A stretch of 64,000 nt of DNA from Bacteroidota bacterium (GTDB taxonomy: Bacteria; Bacteroidota; Bacteroidia; B-17B0; Aurantibacillaceae). Positions 53,949-63,451 of this stretch are shown one piece after another (within the stretch, counting starts at the first letter, position 1; each line of letters opens with the position of its first letter). The position numbers and the translations under genes are program-made. Location of the stretch: NCBI GenBank assembly GCA_013298715.1, contig JAAFIQ010000018.1, forward strand, positions 1 to 64,000. Direction: 5' to 3'. The notes beneath the pieces were generated by a model. That model worked only from the letters and a program-made list of their open reading frames with translations. It was not told the DNA's origin and did no database searches.

Positions 53949-55715
53949 ATGTTAAAGAATTTATTTTGTTTTTCAATTACCATTTGCTGCCTTCAGTTAA
54001 ATGCACAATATGTAATTAAAAAAACCAATTGGAACGATGCGGGCTATAAAGGAAACAAACCAGTTTATAATCAAACAGTAAACATTATGAATTTTGGTGG
54101 TAACAATACAAACTCTGCTGCAAATAATATTGCCTTAAATAATGCAATTGCAGCACTTAACAATAAAGGTGGTGTTGTGTTTTTTCCGAAAGGTGTTTAT
54201 AGTTTTACAGGGCAAGTGAGTGTGGGGCGCGATAGCATAACTTTTAAAGGAGCTGGCTATGATAGTACTCAACTTAGATTTAATTTGAATGGCGTGCTCA
54301 ATAATTGTATAAATGTATTTGGTTCTCAAATTAATGCAGATACCACAAGCTTTGTAAATAGTGGTATTAGAGATAGTTCTTCTGTAAATGTAATTAATAC
54401 ATCAACTTTTACAGTTGGCGATTGGGTGTATTTACAATGCACAGATAACAGTTTTATGGCAAGTAGTTGGGCTTATGGAAGTTTAGGGCAAATACTACAA
54501 ATAAAAAGTATAGTGGGAAATAAAGTAACGTTTAATTCCCCTTTCAGATTTTATTACTCTAAAAGTTTGCAGCCGAAAATAAAAAAACTTATTCCTAAAA
54601 AAGCAATTGGTTTTGAGTGTATGGCAATTAACCGTTTAGATGCTACAACACAGCAAACATCATTAATTACATTTGATAGAGCTGTGCAGTGCTGGGTGCA
54701 TGGGGTAGAGGGAGATTCAACAAATTATGCGCATATTGAGTTAAGTAGGTGTTCAAATATAGATGTTACTAATTCTTATTTTCATCACGCCTTTTCTTAC
54801 GGCGGAAATGGAAGGGCATACGGTATTGCGCTTCAATACAGCTCTAACGAATGTAAAATTGAGAATAATATTTTTCAAAATTTACGTCACAGTGTGTTGT
54901 TTCAGGCCGGTGCTAATGGAAATGTGTGTGGTTACAATTATTCGTTTAATCCATTTTGGTCGCAGTTTCCGTTTCCTAATAATAGTGCTGGAGATATTGT
55001 GTTGCATGGCAATTACCCCTTTTCAAATTTGATTGAAGGCAATATAAATCAAAATACAGTGATTGATAATTCGCACGCAAAAAACGGACCCTTTAATACC
55101 TTTTTGCGAAACAGAAGCGAAAGTTATGGAATACTTATGAATTCAAGTCCTGCAACTGATAGTACTCAGCTCTTAGGTTTTGAAATTACTAATGCTACTT
55201 TAGGTTTGTATACTATTGTAGGCAATGGCAATGTTACTTTTGGAAATAATGTGAATGGCACTTTAAATCCAGCAAATACAAGTAATTTGGTAGATACAAG
55301 TTTGTATTATAATGGTAATAAACGTCCAAATTGTTTTAACGCTAATTTGCATTCTTGGCCAATACTAGGCACACCTCGTCCATACAACGTTGGTTCTAAT
55401 GCCGCTAAAGATAGAGCTATGCTAAATAAATGGGCATCTTGCAATTGCGTTCAGGTAATTACAAATGCAAAAAAAGAGCAGGGTGATTTGAACGTCGTGA
55501 AAATTTCCCCAAACCCTGTGGCTGATAAATTATTAATTAACGCTAAAGAAAAAATTTCGGAAGTTTCTATTTATTCTTTTGACGGAAGATTGATTTTATC
55601 GATTAAAGAAAAAGATATAAAAGAGGTTAATACTGAAAGCTTAACAAGAGGTGTTTATTTAATTGGATTAAAAAGTAAAAATGGTATTGTAACTAAAAAG
55701 TTTGTGAAGGAATAA
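53949..55715 (+). CDS. Secreted right-handed beta-helix protein with A-type T9SS sorting domain
   Basis: 588 residues with signal peptide MLKNLFCFSITICCLQLNAQ. A pectate-lyase/GH28-like superhelix runs from about 40 to 480 (VNIMNFGGNNTNSAANNIAL and GGVVFFPKGVYSFTGQVSVG at its start; coils such as IDVTNSYFHHAFSYGGNGRA and ECKIENNIFQNLRHSVLFQA). A sorting domain follows (KISPNPVADKLLINAKEKIS ... GVYLIGLKSKNGIVTKKFVK). Probably a polysaccharide-binding or -degrading exoprotein. I cannot place catalytic residues with confidence. It is monocistronic. Confidence 0.88.
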   Translation: MLKNLFCFSITICCLQLNAQYVIKKTNWNDAGYKGNKPVYNQTVNIMNFGGNNTNSAANNIALNNAIAALNNKGGVVFFPKGVYSFTGQVSVGRDSITFKGAGYDSTQLRFNLNGVLNNCINVFGSQINADTTSFVNSGIRDSSSVNVINTSTFTVGDWVYLQCTDNSFMASSWAYGSLGQILQIKSIVGNKVTFNSPFRFYYSKSLQPKIKKLIPKKAIGFECMAINRLDATTQQTSLITFDRAVQCWVHGVEGDSTNYAHIELSRCSNIDVTNSYFHHAFSYGGNGRAYGIALQYSSNECKIENNIFQNLRHSVLFQAGANGNVCGYNYSFNPFWSQFPFPNNSAGDIVLHGNYPFSNLIEGNINQNTVIDNSHAKNGPFNTFLRNRSESYGILMNSSPATDSTQLLGFEITNATLGLYTIVGNGNVTFGNNVNGTLNPANTSNLVDTSLYYNGNKRPNCFNANLHSWPILGTPRPYNVGSNAAKDRAMLNKWASCNCVQVITNAKKEQGDLNVVKISPNPVADKLLINAKEKISEVSIYSFDGRLILSIKEKDIKEVNTESLTRGVYLIGLKSKNGIVTKKFVKE

Positions 55716-55729
55716 TTCTAGCTAAGTCG

Positions 55730-56956
55730 TCAGGTTAATTCCTTTACTAAATCTTGCTTTGTGAAAATTCTTACAGGATACAACGCAGCCACAAAACCAA
55801 TGAGCATTATGAGCGAAAAAATCCAAACAAAATCTTGCAATTGCAGTTCTATTGGGTAATATGGCACGACAGAATCATCCCCGTACTTTACTAAATGAAA
55901 TTGAATTTGTAACCAACAAACAAAAAGCCCAAACACTAAACCAATTGCGGCACCTACTGATGTTATCAACATCCCTTCGCGCATAAAGATATTGCGGATG
56001 GTTTGTAAATCAGCACCCAAACTAAATAAGGTTTTAATATCTTTTTTCTTTTCAATAATAAGCATGGTTAAAGCGCCAATAATATTGAAAGTTGCTATAA
56101 TTAGTATAAATGCAAGAATTATAAATGTGGCAAATTTTTCAGTTTCTAAAGTTTTAAATAACACATCGTTTAGTTGGTATCTGTTTTTTACAACAAAATC
56201 TTTCCCAAGTAATTCATTTAATTTTTTTTGAATTTCGCTTTGATTATAACCCTCATTACATTTAATTTCTAAGGCACTTATTTTGCTTGGCTCATCAAAC
56301 AAAGCACGTGCGGTATTTATATTTACAAATGCAAATTGGTAATCTAACTCATCAGTTAGTGTAAAAATACCAGTGGGTGTGCAATAAATTTGATTTAAAT
56401 TATCTTCGGGATTCAAACTGTTATTTTTTCCTTTAATTGGGCTAAAAACCGTTAGTTCAGAGCTAAGCTCACCAACCCCAATTTGTAACTGACTTGCAAT
56501 TCCATTCCCTAAATAAATTGTATTTTTTTTTGAAGTGTCGCTCAAAGTGTAAGTGCCATCGTAAATTGCGCTATCTACTTTTGTAACTAAATTATAATTA
56601 AAGTCAATGCCCTTAATAGAAACCAAAGCTTGTCTATCATTATTTTTTAAAAGAGCTTTATCATTAAGTGTTTTACTTATAAACTTTACACCTTCCATCC
56701 CTTTAATTTTTGCAAGTGTAGATTCTGGCAACTCAAAAAATTTTCCTTTGGCAATTGTTATTTTAAAATCTGGTTCAAAGGCATTATATAGATTGGCTAC
56801 TGTGCTAGTTAGCCCATTCAACGTACTCAGTATAATTATAAGTGCGGCTGCCGTAACTGCAATTGCTGAAATACTAATCCAACTAATAATATTAATGGCA
56901 TTATTACTTTTTTTGGAAATTAAGTAACGTTTGGCTATGTAAAAAGAAAAATTCAG
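55730..56956 (-). CDS. LolC/LolE-like ABC transporter permease (FtsX fold); CTG start proposed
   Basis: 408 residues from CTG 56954-56956. The first usual start (TTG 56821) would delete the N-terminal segment NFSFYIAKRYLISKKSNNAI and the first transmembrane helix (IISWISISAIAVTAAALIII), both hallmarks of the LolC/E family. Upstream codons (TTT, AAG, ATA) precede the homologous region and are out of place, so CTG at the usual initiator position is the best fit, giving (M)NFSFYIAKRY. A large periplasmic domain follows, then three helices ending PVRIFTKQDLVKEL. It starts 4 nt after the stop of rbfA. Expected to act in lipoprotein release; the ATPase is not nearby. Confidence 0.85.
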   Translation of the reverse strand: MNFSFYIAKRYLISKKSNNAINIISWISISAIAVTAAALIIILSTLNGLTSTVANLYNAFEPDFKITIAKGKFFELPESTLAKIKGMEGVKFISKTLNDKALLKNNDRQALVSIKGIDFNYNLVTKVDSAIYDGTYTLSDTSKKNTIYLGNGIASQLQIGVGELSSELTVFSPIKGKNNSLNPEDNLNQIYCTPTGIFTLTDELDYQFAFVNINTARALFDEPSKISALEIKCNEGYNQSEIQKKLNELLGKDFVVKNRYQLNDVLFKTLETEKFATFIILAFILIIATFNIIGALTMLIIEKKKDIKTLFSLGADLQTIRNIFMREGMLITSVGAAIGLVFGLFVCWLQIQFHLVKYGDDSVVPYYPIELQLQDFVWIFSLIMLIGFVAALYPVRIFTKQDLVKELT

Positions 56957-56960
56957 AAAC

Positions 56961-57296
56961 TTATTTTTTTAGCAGTTCTTCAATCTTCATGGCATAATCA
57001 AGCGAGTCGTCTATAAAAAAAGTTAAATCAGGTACAACCCTTACTTGTTTACCAATTAGTAGACCAAGTTTTTTTCGGATTGGCGTTTTATTGGTTTCTA
57101 CCAATTTAAAAATGGCGTCGCGTTTGTTGCCCATAATACTTAAGTAAACTTTTGCATAACCTAAATCGGGGCTTACACGCACCACAGTAACAGTAATAAA
57201 GCCACCACCAAAAAGGTTACGAGCTTCGCTTCTAAAAATTTCGGCTAATTCTTTTTGTATTAATTTGTTTACTTTTTGTTGTCTAACGCTATCCAT
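56961..57296 (-). CDS. rbfA: Ribosome-binding factor A
   Basis: 111 residues of the KH-like RbfA fold: SVRQQKVNKLIQKELAEIFR, VTVVRVSPDLGYAKVYLSIM, then IRKKLGLLIGKQVRVVPDLT and FIDDSLDYAMKIEELLK. All conserved blocks are present. It binds the 30S subunit and helps mature the 5' end of 16S rRNA. The stop TAA lies 4 nt before the proposed CTG start of the LolC/E-like permease, a pairing of rbfA with lolE that recurs in Bacteroidota. Confidence 0.95.
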   Translation of the reverse strand: MDSVRQQKVNKLIQKELAEIFRSEARNLFGGGFITVTVVRVSPDLGYAKVYLSIMGNKRDAIFKLVETNKTPIRKKLGLLIGKQVRVVPDLTFFIDDSLDYAMKIEELLKK

Positions 57297-57366
57297 ACCG
57301 TAAAGGTAAACAGAAATTTTATTTTAACGCCTTACTTGCAGTATCTATTTATTTACTTAATATCTT

Positions 57367-57374
57367 TATATTTG
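57367..57374 (+). promoter_or_regulatory. Bacteroidota -7 promoter element (TATATTTG)
   Basis: TATATTTG ends 14 nt before ATG 57389, in the 92-bp gap divergent to rbfA; it should drive the methyltransferase/exporter pair. Confidence 0.55.
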
Positions 57375-57388
57375 TTTCTTTAATAATT

Positions 57389-58159
57389 ATGAGAATTGAT
57401 AGGGTTTTAAGAAGAAAATTATTTGGATTATTGCATCCTGGAAACAATGTGGAGTGCACCTATTGTGGCAAAACATATAGTGAGTTTATGCCAGAGGGGG
57501 TTAAGTCTCCAGCTTTTATTAAGTATAAAGTTGCTGGTGGTGGCTACAAAAAAAATAATTATTGCCCAAACTGTTACTCTGTTGATAGATCGCGTTTGCT
57601 AAAATTGTTTTTTGAATTAAGAACCAAGGTTTACAATCAAGAAACGAATTTGCTTCACATATCGCCAAATAAAGAAATTGCTAATGCCTTAATAGCGCCA
57701 ACAATTAAACAAACAGTTGGAACTATTGAGCCAGAAATGTATATGGAGTATAAGCCCGTATACATGGATATACAAGATATTAAAGTTGCTGATAATACAT
57801 TTGATGTTGTGGTTTGTTGCCATGTTATAGAACATGTGGATGATGCGCCAAAAGCCATGCGTGAGATACATAGGGTTTTAAAGAAGGGTGGATTTGCAGT
57901 GTTGCAAGTACCTTTGGCAATTAATTTAGATAAAACAATTGAAGATTTAACTCTAAAAACAGATAAAGAACGTAAACTAAAATTCGGCCAAACAGACCAC
58001 GTGCGTTTGTTCGGATTGGATTATTTTGAAAAATTAACCCAAGCAGGTTTTAGAGTGGATAGAGACAATCCGTTTACTAATAAATGGATTGAAGAACGCT
58101 TGCTAAAGCGATATGCCTTAGATCCAATTGAAGACGTAATTGTTTGCCATAAAGATTAA
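57389..58159 (+). CDS. Class I SAM methyltransferase with N-terminal zinc ribbon
   Basis: 256 residues. A four-Cys zinc ribbon (Cys23, Cys26 in VECTYCGKTY and Cys59, Cys62 in NYCPNCYSVDR) is followed by a Methyltransf_11-like domain. The first SAM motif is changed to NLLHISPNKEI, without the GxGxG loop. The later strands are canonical (NTFDVVVCCHVIEHVDDAPK, then EIHRVLKKGGFAVLQVP). The acceptor is unknown. It lies 2 bp before the MsbA-like exporter, so the pair may act on a lipid or glycan exported by it. Confidence 0.85.
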   Translation: MRIDRVLRRKLFGLLHPGNNVECTYCGKTYSEFMPEGVKSPAFIKYKVAGGGYKKNNYCPNCYSVDRSRLLKLFFELRTKVYNQETNLLHISPNKEIANALIAPTIKQTVGTIEPEMYMEYKPVYMDIQDIKVADNTFDVVVCCHVIEHVDDAPKAMREIHRVLKKGGFAVLQVPLAINLDKTIEDLTLKTDKERKLKFGQTDHVRLFGLDYFEKLTQAGFRVDRDNPFTNKWIEERLLKRYALDPIEDVIVCHKD

Positions 58160-58161
58160 TA

Positions 58162-60036
58162 ATGAAATTATTTACTGCCTTTAAATATGTAAAGGGCTAC
58201 GAAAAGTATGCCGTGTTAAATATTATTTTCAATATTTTTTACGCACTTTTTTCTGTTATTTCACTAACATTGGTTTTGCCATTTTTAAATTTATTAGGAA
58301 AATCCAATCAAGATTTAATAGAATTTTCAAGCAAACCAGAGCCTACTTTCTCCATTTCAAAAATTACAAGTTATGTGTTTCAAAAGTTCGATTATGAAGT
58401 TACCCAACTTATTTTTTTTAATGGAACAGATGAGGCTAGTATTAAAACTGGAAAATTAAAAGCACTTCTTTTTATTTGTTTTTTAGTTTTTTTTGCCACG
58501 TTTTTAAAAAACTTGTTTAGGTACTTAGCAATGTTTTTTATTGCTCCAATCCGTATTGGCGTTGTTAACCAGCTTAGGAATAAATTGCACGAAAAAACAT
58601 TACAACTCCCATTAAGTTATTTTAACGACGAAAAGAAAGGAGATTTAATGAGCAGAATTACTAATGATGTTATTGAAATTGAATTTGGAATTATGACCAA
58701 TTTAGAAATTCTTTTTCGTGAGCCACTTACCATTATTCTTTTATTTATATCGCTCATTAGTATTAGTGCAAAACTTACCTTATTAGTTATTGTGTTACTG
58801 CCATTAGCAGCTTTGTTTATTGTATTCTTAAATAAAAGTTTAAAAAAATCATCCTTAAAAAGTAAAACTATTTTAGGTAGTTTGTATGCCTTAATTGAAG
58901 AAACCTTGCATGGAACAAAAGTGATAAAGGCCTTTAGTGGCGAGTTATTTTTACAGAAAAAATTTGAAAACGTAAACAAACAATTTTATAACGAGAGTTT
59001 AAAACTCTATCGTAAAACAGATTTAAATAGCCCTTTAACTGAAACTATTGTAATTTTAATTTTGATGGTGATTTTGTATTTAGGTGGCACCATGGTTGTA
59101 AATGGAACAGATGGGTTAACAAGCGAAACATTCATTATGTATTTTATTGCAGCTTCGCAATTAATTCCCCCAATAAAACAAATTACAGTTGCTTATGGCT
59201 TTGTACAACGTGGTGTGGCAAGCGAAGAGCGCATAAATAAAATTTTATTGGCAGATAATGTGATACACGAATCAGAAAATCCTTTGACAATTCAGAAGTT
59301 TAAAAATTCGGTAGAATATAAAAATGTAAGTTTTAAGTACATTAAAGGCGACGAAGGTTATGTTTTAAAAAACATTAATTTATTGGTTGAAAAAGGAAAA
59401 ACGATAGCGCTTGTAGGTCAAAGTGGTAGCGGAAAAACAACCTTGGCAGATATGCTACCCCGCTTTTATGATTGTGATAATGGCGAAATTTTAATTGACA
59501 ATTTGAATATAAAAAATGCGAGTTTAAAAAGTTTAAGAAATCAAATTGGAGTTGTAACCCAAGAAAGTATTTTGTTTAATGATACGGTGTTTAATAACAT
59601 CGTTTTTGGTTTGCAAAACGTAAGTCTGGCGCAGGTTACCGAGGCTGCAAAAATTGCAAACGCTCACGAGTTTATTGAGAAATTGCCAAATGGTTATGAA
59701 ACCAATATTGGTGATAGAGGAAGTAAATTAAGCGGGGGGCAGAAACAACGCTTAAGCATTGCGCGTGCTATTTTGCGTAACCCTGAAATTTTAATTTTAG
59801 ATGAAGCCACAAGTGCTTTAGATACCGAAAGTGAAAAATTGGTGCAAGAAGCCTTAACCAACTTAATGAAAAACCGCACCAGTATTGTTATAGCGCATCG
59901 CTTAAGTACAATTGCAAATGCCGATGAAATTATTGTAATGCAACAAGGTGAAATTATTGAGCGTGGTACACACCAACAACTTTATAATCAAAATGGTACT
60001 TACAAAAGGTTATGTGAGATGCAGAGTTTTAAGTAG
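58162..60036 (+). CDS. MsbA-like ABC exporter (lipid/multidrug), fused TMD-NBD
   Basis: 624 residues. Six transmembrane helices (about 20-330, including a segment after TDEASIKTGKLKALLFICFL) precede the ATPase domain. Walker A is GQSGSGKT (419-426), Q-loop GVVTQES, signature LSGGQ (523-527), Walker B ILILDEATSALD (Asp547, Glu548), H-loop AHRLST. The architecture is that of homodimeric exporters such as MsbA, which flips lipid A cores. It is the second gene of an operon with a methyltransferase, hinting at a lipid or glycolipid substrate. An N-terminal extension with loop EFSSKPEPTFS is longer than in E. coli MsbA. Confidence 0.93.
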   Translation: MKLFTAFKYVKGYEKYAVLNIIFNIFYALFSVISLTLVLPFLNLLGKSNQDLIEFSSKPEPTFSISKITSYVFQKFDYEVTQLIFFNGTDEASIKTGKLKALLFICFLVFFATFLKNLFRYLAMFFIAPIRIGVVNQLRNKLHEKTLQLPLSYFNDEKKGDLMSRITNDVIEIEFGIMTNLEILFREPLTIILLFISLISISAKLTLLVIVLLPLAALFIVFLNKSLKKSSLKSKTILGSLYALIEETLHGTKVIKAFSGELFLQKKFENVNKQFYNESLKLYRKTDLNSPLTETIVILILMVILYLGGTMVVNGTDGLTSETFIMYFIAASQLIPPIKQITVAYGFVQRGVASEERINKILLADNVIHESENPLTIQKFKNSVEYKNVSFKYIKGDEGYVLKNINLLVEKGKTIALVGQSGSGKTTLADMLPRFYDCDNGEILIDNLNIKNASLKSLRNQIGVVTQESILFNDTVFNNIVFGLQNVSLAQVTEAAKIANAHEFIEKLPNGYETNIGDRGSKLSGGQKQRLSIARAILRNPEILILDEATSALDTESEKLVQEALTNLMKNRTSIVIAHRLSTIANADEIIVMQQGEIIERGTHQQLYNQNGTYKRLCEMQSFK

Positions 60037-60113
60037 GGGAATTACGAATCTTATTTAAATTAATTTATAGTTTATCAATAAAGGTTTATTGTAAAAACGT
60101 ATTCATTAAATTA

Positions 60114-61721
60114 TTATCCTTTGAACTTATACATTTTTTCAGCCATTTTTATAGCCTCATAAAGATTTATGATACCACCGTTTTTACCAAGTTCGCTAAA
60201 TTTTACGAGTTCATCTTTTGTTCCAGGTTTAATTACCTTTTCTTTTTTGAAATCTTTTATACTACTTTTTATTAAAATCTTTTTTATTTGTTGCGGCGTA
60301 AGTTGTGGGTAGTATGATTTTAATACTGCTGCAACACCTGCTGCAACAGGACAAGCCATACTGGTTCCGCTTGCATCTTTATACTCGTTGTTTGGTGTAG
60401 TGCTGTATATATCTACTCCAGGCGAAAAAATATCAACCGTTTTTTTACCATAGTTAGTAAAGTCTGCGGGCATATCAGCACCTGGTTTCCAACTCAGTGC
60501 GCCCACATCCATAAAGTTTGAGGCTGCTTTACCATCTGCATAAATTTTTGATGGGTAATGAATTTCTTTATCAATGTCTAAATGGCTATTTCCTGCGGCG
60601 TGCATTAATAGAACACCTTTGCTCTCGGCGTATTTTACAGCATCATCAACAACCTTTTTATCAGAGCTAAATGCTTTTCCAAAACTCATGTTGATTATTT
60701 TTGCTCCGTTATCTACGGCGTATCTAATAGAGTTTGCAATGTCTTTATCGCGTTCATCGCCTCCGGGTACGCAGCGTATTGCCATAATTTTCACATCCGC
60801 AGCAACGCCATTCATGCCAATGCCGTTGTTACGCGCCGCAGCAATAATACCAGCTACGTGTGTTCCATGAAAACTATTAGGTCCGTTACAATCATTATTC
60901 CCATAAATTCTTTCACTCGAATTTTCGTAGTTGTCGCCAACAATTTTACGAGAATCGAATTCAAGATTTAAGCCGCATTCAACGAGTGTTTTGATTTGGT
61001 CGTAACCTTCGCCAATATTTTTAATTGCCTCATCAAGCGTGGCATCTCCTTTTAGCATCGTAGATGCGATTGCTTTCATTTGTTTCTCTTGTTTGTCAGT
61101 AGCTTCAAATGCGCTAAGTTGTTCTGCTTTCACTGAAGTTACATTTTGTTTTGCCTTAACCTTTGTGTTTAAATTGGTTAAGCCATCTATCATATACTTG
61201 TATTGGTTGTATGCTCCTTCGTATTTATCTTTTTCTTCGGTATATGTTTTTTTTACTTTTTCATAAAGTTCAAATTCTTTTTTATCCTCTTTAGATGTAA
61301 AATCGTTTACCGTTTTCCCATCGTATTTTGGTTTCAATTTTCTCAAAATACGCGTAACTTCAAGGTTATCACCAACTACATTTTTGCCATCTGCACCACC
61401 AATAAAATTCCAACCATGTATGTCGTCAATATATCCATTTTTATCATCATCAATACCATTTCCTGCAATTTCGCCTGAGTTTGTCCACATAACACTTTTT
61501 AAATCTTCGTGGTTATAATCTACGCCACTATCAATTACTCCTACAATAACGGTAGTAGATTGTTTATTTTTTAAGATTTCGTTATAGGCCTTATCGGCGC
61601 TTACACCGTTTACTTTGTCATTTGTGGGGTCGAGGTTAAACCAATTATCGGGGCGTTTGCTTGTTTGTGCATTAGAGATTAAAAATGAAAGGCAAGCAAC
61701 TGTTAAAAGTATTTTTTTCAT
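60114..61721 (-). CDS. Subtilisin-like (S8) serine protease with large catalytic insertion
   Basis: 535 residues with signal peptide MKKILLTVACLSFLISNAQT. The triad is Asp64 (VGVIDSGVDYNHED), His285 (NSFHGTHVAG) and Ser454 (ASGTSMACP), with oxyanion Asn378 (HAAGNSH). Between Asp and His lie 220 residues instead of the usual 30-50. The insert (about 110-275) is Lys/Glu-rich and helical (EELYEKVKKTYTEEKDKYEG-like). No prodomain and no T9SS sorting domain is visible, so it is probably periplasmic or released by an unknown route. Monocistronic. Confidence 0.92.
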   Translation of the reverse strand: MKKILLTVACLSFLISNAQTSKRPDNWFNLDPTNDKVNGVSADKAYNEILKNKQSTTVIVGVIDSGVDYNHEDLKSVMWTNSGEIAGNGIDDDKNGYIDDIHGWNFIGGADGKNVVGDNLEVTRILRKLKPKYDGKTVNDFTSKEDKKEFELYEKVKKTYTEEKDKYEGAYNQYKYMIDGLTNLNTKVKAKQNVTSVKAEQLSAFEATDKQEKQMKAIASTMLKGDATLDEAIKNIGEGYDQIKTLVECGLNLEFDSRKIVGDNYENSSERIYGNNDCNGPNSFHGTHVAGIIAAARNNGIGMNGVAADVKIMAIRCVPGGDERDKDIANSIRYAVDNGAKIINMSFGKAFSSDKKVVDDAVKYAESKGVLLMHAAGNSHLDIDKEIHYPSKIYADGKAASNFMDVGALSWKPGADMPADFTNYGKKTVDIFSPGVDIYSTTPNNEYKDASGTSMACPVAAGVAAVLKSYYPQLTPQQIKKILIKSSIKDFKKEKVIKPGTKDELVKFSELGKNGGIINLYEAIKMAEKMYKFKG

Positions 61722-61855
61722 TATATATTTTATTTAAAACAAATTTTAATAATTATTTTCTTTAAAAAAAACCGCTTAACACAATATTATTTTGGAATAG
61801 TGGTAATTAACTAATATTAGCTTTTAGAACGCTGATAACGCAGATTTTTATGATT

Positions 61856-63451
61856 TTATATTGATTTATTTTTTAATACTCTTTCTATAAATTTCTCGCT
61901 AGGCAACAAACTTTGTTGTATGCGTTTAGCATAGCGTATACTCGCTAAAATTTCTTTTTGTTTTTCATCTACAATTTCTTTTTGCTCCTCAACAATTTGT
62001 TTTTGATGCTCGATTAATTTTTTTTGTTTGTTGGTAACTCTAAAGCGATTTACCATAAATAATGCAAATAAGCCAACTAATGCCAAGCCCCAGTATAGGT
62101 AATTACGCTGTGTTTTTTCTCGTTGTATTTTTATTGTGGTCAATTTTTTTTCTTCAGCAACTCTTACGCTATCTGCAGCAGCTTTTTTTTCGTATTCGTA
62201 TTTTAGTTGAGATTTTATTGAGGCTTTTCGGTTTTCTTGGTTTGAAATACTATCGCGCATTTTAAAATAAAGTTCCGTATAGGTTAGTGCAAGTTTAGGG
62301 TTGTTTTTTTCTTTATAGATGTTGGTTAGGTTTAATGCGGCATTCTGAATATTTTCAGGATAGCCTAACGATTCGCTTATTTGGAGGCTTTTGGTAGAAT
62401 ATTTTAGAGCTTCAGAATAATTTTTTTGCAAATAATAAATTAAACCTAGTTTGTTAAATGCTGATGCAATTCCTTTTTTGTTTTCGAGAACGGTATATTT
62501 ATCGAGGCTAATTTGGTAGTAGTGCAATGCGCTATCCAACTTTTTTTTAGTTAAGTAAATATTTCCGATTTGTAAATTGGTTTGTGCTTGATGTGCTTTA
62601 TTACCTGTGTTTTCAGTAATTTTCAAGCTTTTGTTGTAAAATTCTAAGGCTTGGGTTAAATTTTGTTGTTTTTTGTATATAGATGCAATACTGTTGTATT
62701 GTTGGGCAATTCCATTTTTGTCGCCCATAAGTGTAAATATTTTTAAGCTTTTGGTAAAAAGTTCTAATGCTTTAGCTTCTTGATTTTGGTTTTCATAAAT
62801 TACTCCAATATTGTTTAAAATACTTGCAATTCCTAGCTTATCACCAACTTCTTCTCGCACACTTAAGCATTTATAAAAATACTCTAACGCTTTAGGGAGA
62901 TTTCCCTGGTTGCGATAAACTGCGCCAATATTGTTGTAGCTATATGAAACGCCTTCTTTATCTCCAATTTCCTCTTGTAACGTTGCACTTTTGGTGAAGT
63001 AGGAGAGTGCTATGTTTATCTCGCCATTGTTAAGGTATACAGCTCCAATGTTATTAAAGGTAGTGGTCATATCTTTTTTTTGACCAATCTGTTCTTGAAT
63101 TTTTAGTGCGGTGTTAAAGTTATCAAGTGCATTTTTTGTATCGCCTTTGTTTAAGTAGGTGAAACCGATTTGATTAATTGCGAATGCATAATGCTTTAAA
63201 AAAGTTTTTCTTAATGGATTTTCAGTACCTATGTTTTTTTTAGAAATGGTTAACAATTCATTGGTGTAAGCTTGAGCTCTGTCTTCGGGCAACTTATCTA
63301 TTAATTTGCTCAATAAAGTACACTTTGTAGTATCGTGTTTTACCAACGGTAAAAGTTTTTCTAACGAGTCTATAGTTCTGTCTTGTGCGAGAAATTTACT
63401 GTTAAATGCAATCAAAGATAGTAGGCTTACAATTTTTATAAGGGTTTTCAC
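61856..63451 (-). CDS. TPR sensor-like membrane protein lacking an output domain
   Basis: 531 residues from GTG 63449-63451, overlapping the upstream stop as GTGA. Signal/transmembrane start MKTLIKIVSLLSLIAFNSKF, then at least eight TPR repeats (about 75-390, many with NNIGxxYxNxGExxxA), one transmembrane helix (YLYWGLALVGLFALFMVNRF) and a coiled coil ending EILASIRYAKRIQQSLLP. In Bacteroidota this last motif normally links to a SpoIIE/PP2C phosphatase; here the protein stops 17 residues later (SEKFIERVLKNKSI). The neighbour upstream has the same truncation. Confidence 0.85.
   Translation of the reverse strand: MKTLIKIVSLLSLIAFNSKFLAQDRTIDSLEKLLPLVKHDTTKCTLLSKLIDKLPEDRAQAYTNELLTISKKNIGTENPLRKTFLKHYAFAINQIGFTYLNKGDTKNALDNFNTALKIQEQIGQKKDMTTTFNNIGAVYLNNGEINIALSYFTKSATLQEEIGDKEGVSYSYNNIGAVYRNQGNLPKALEYFYKCLSVREEVGDKLGIASILNNIGVIYENQNQEAKALELFTKSLKIFTLMGDKNGIAQQYNSIASIYKKQQNLTQALEFYNKSLKITENTGNKAHQAQTNLQIGNIYLTKKKLDSALHYYQISLDKYTVLENKKGIASAFNKLGLIYYLQKNYSEALKYSTKSLQISESLGYPENIQNAALNLTNIYKEKNNPKLALTYTELYFKMRDSISNQENRKASIKSQLKYEYEKKAAADSVRVAEEKKLTTIKIQREKTQRNYLYWGLALVGLFALFMVNRFRVTNKQKKLIEHQKQIVEEQKEIVDEKQKEILASIRYAKRIQQSLLPSEKFIERVLKNKSI

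Noticed and set aside
54763-55032. Open frame inside the beta-helix gene
   Set aside because: Overlaps a gene with signal peptide and sorting domain; composition follows from the other frame.
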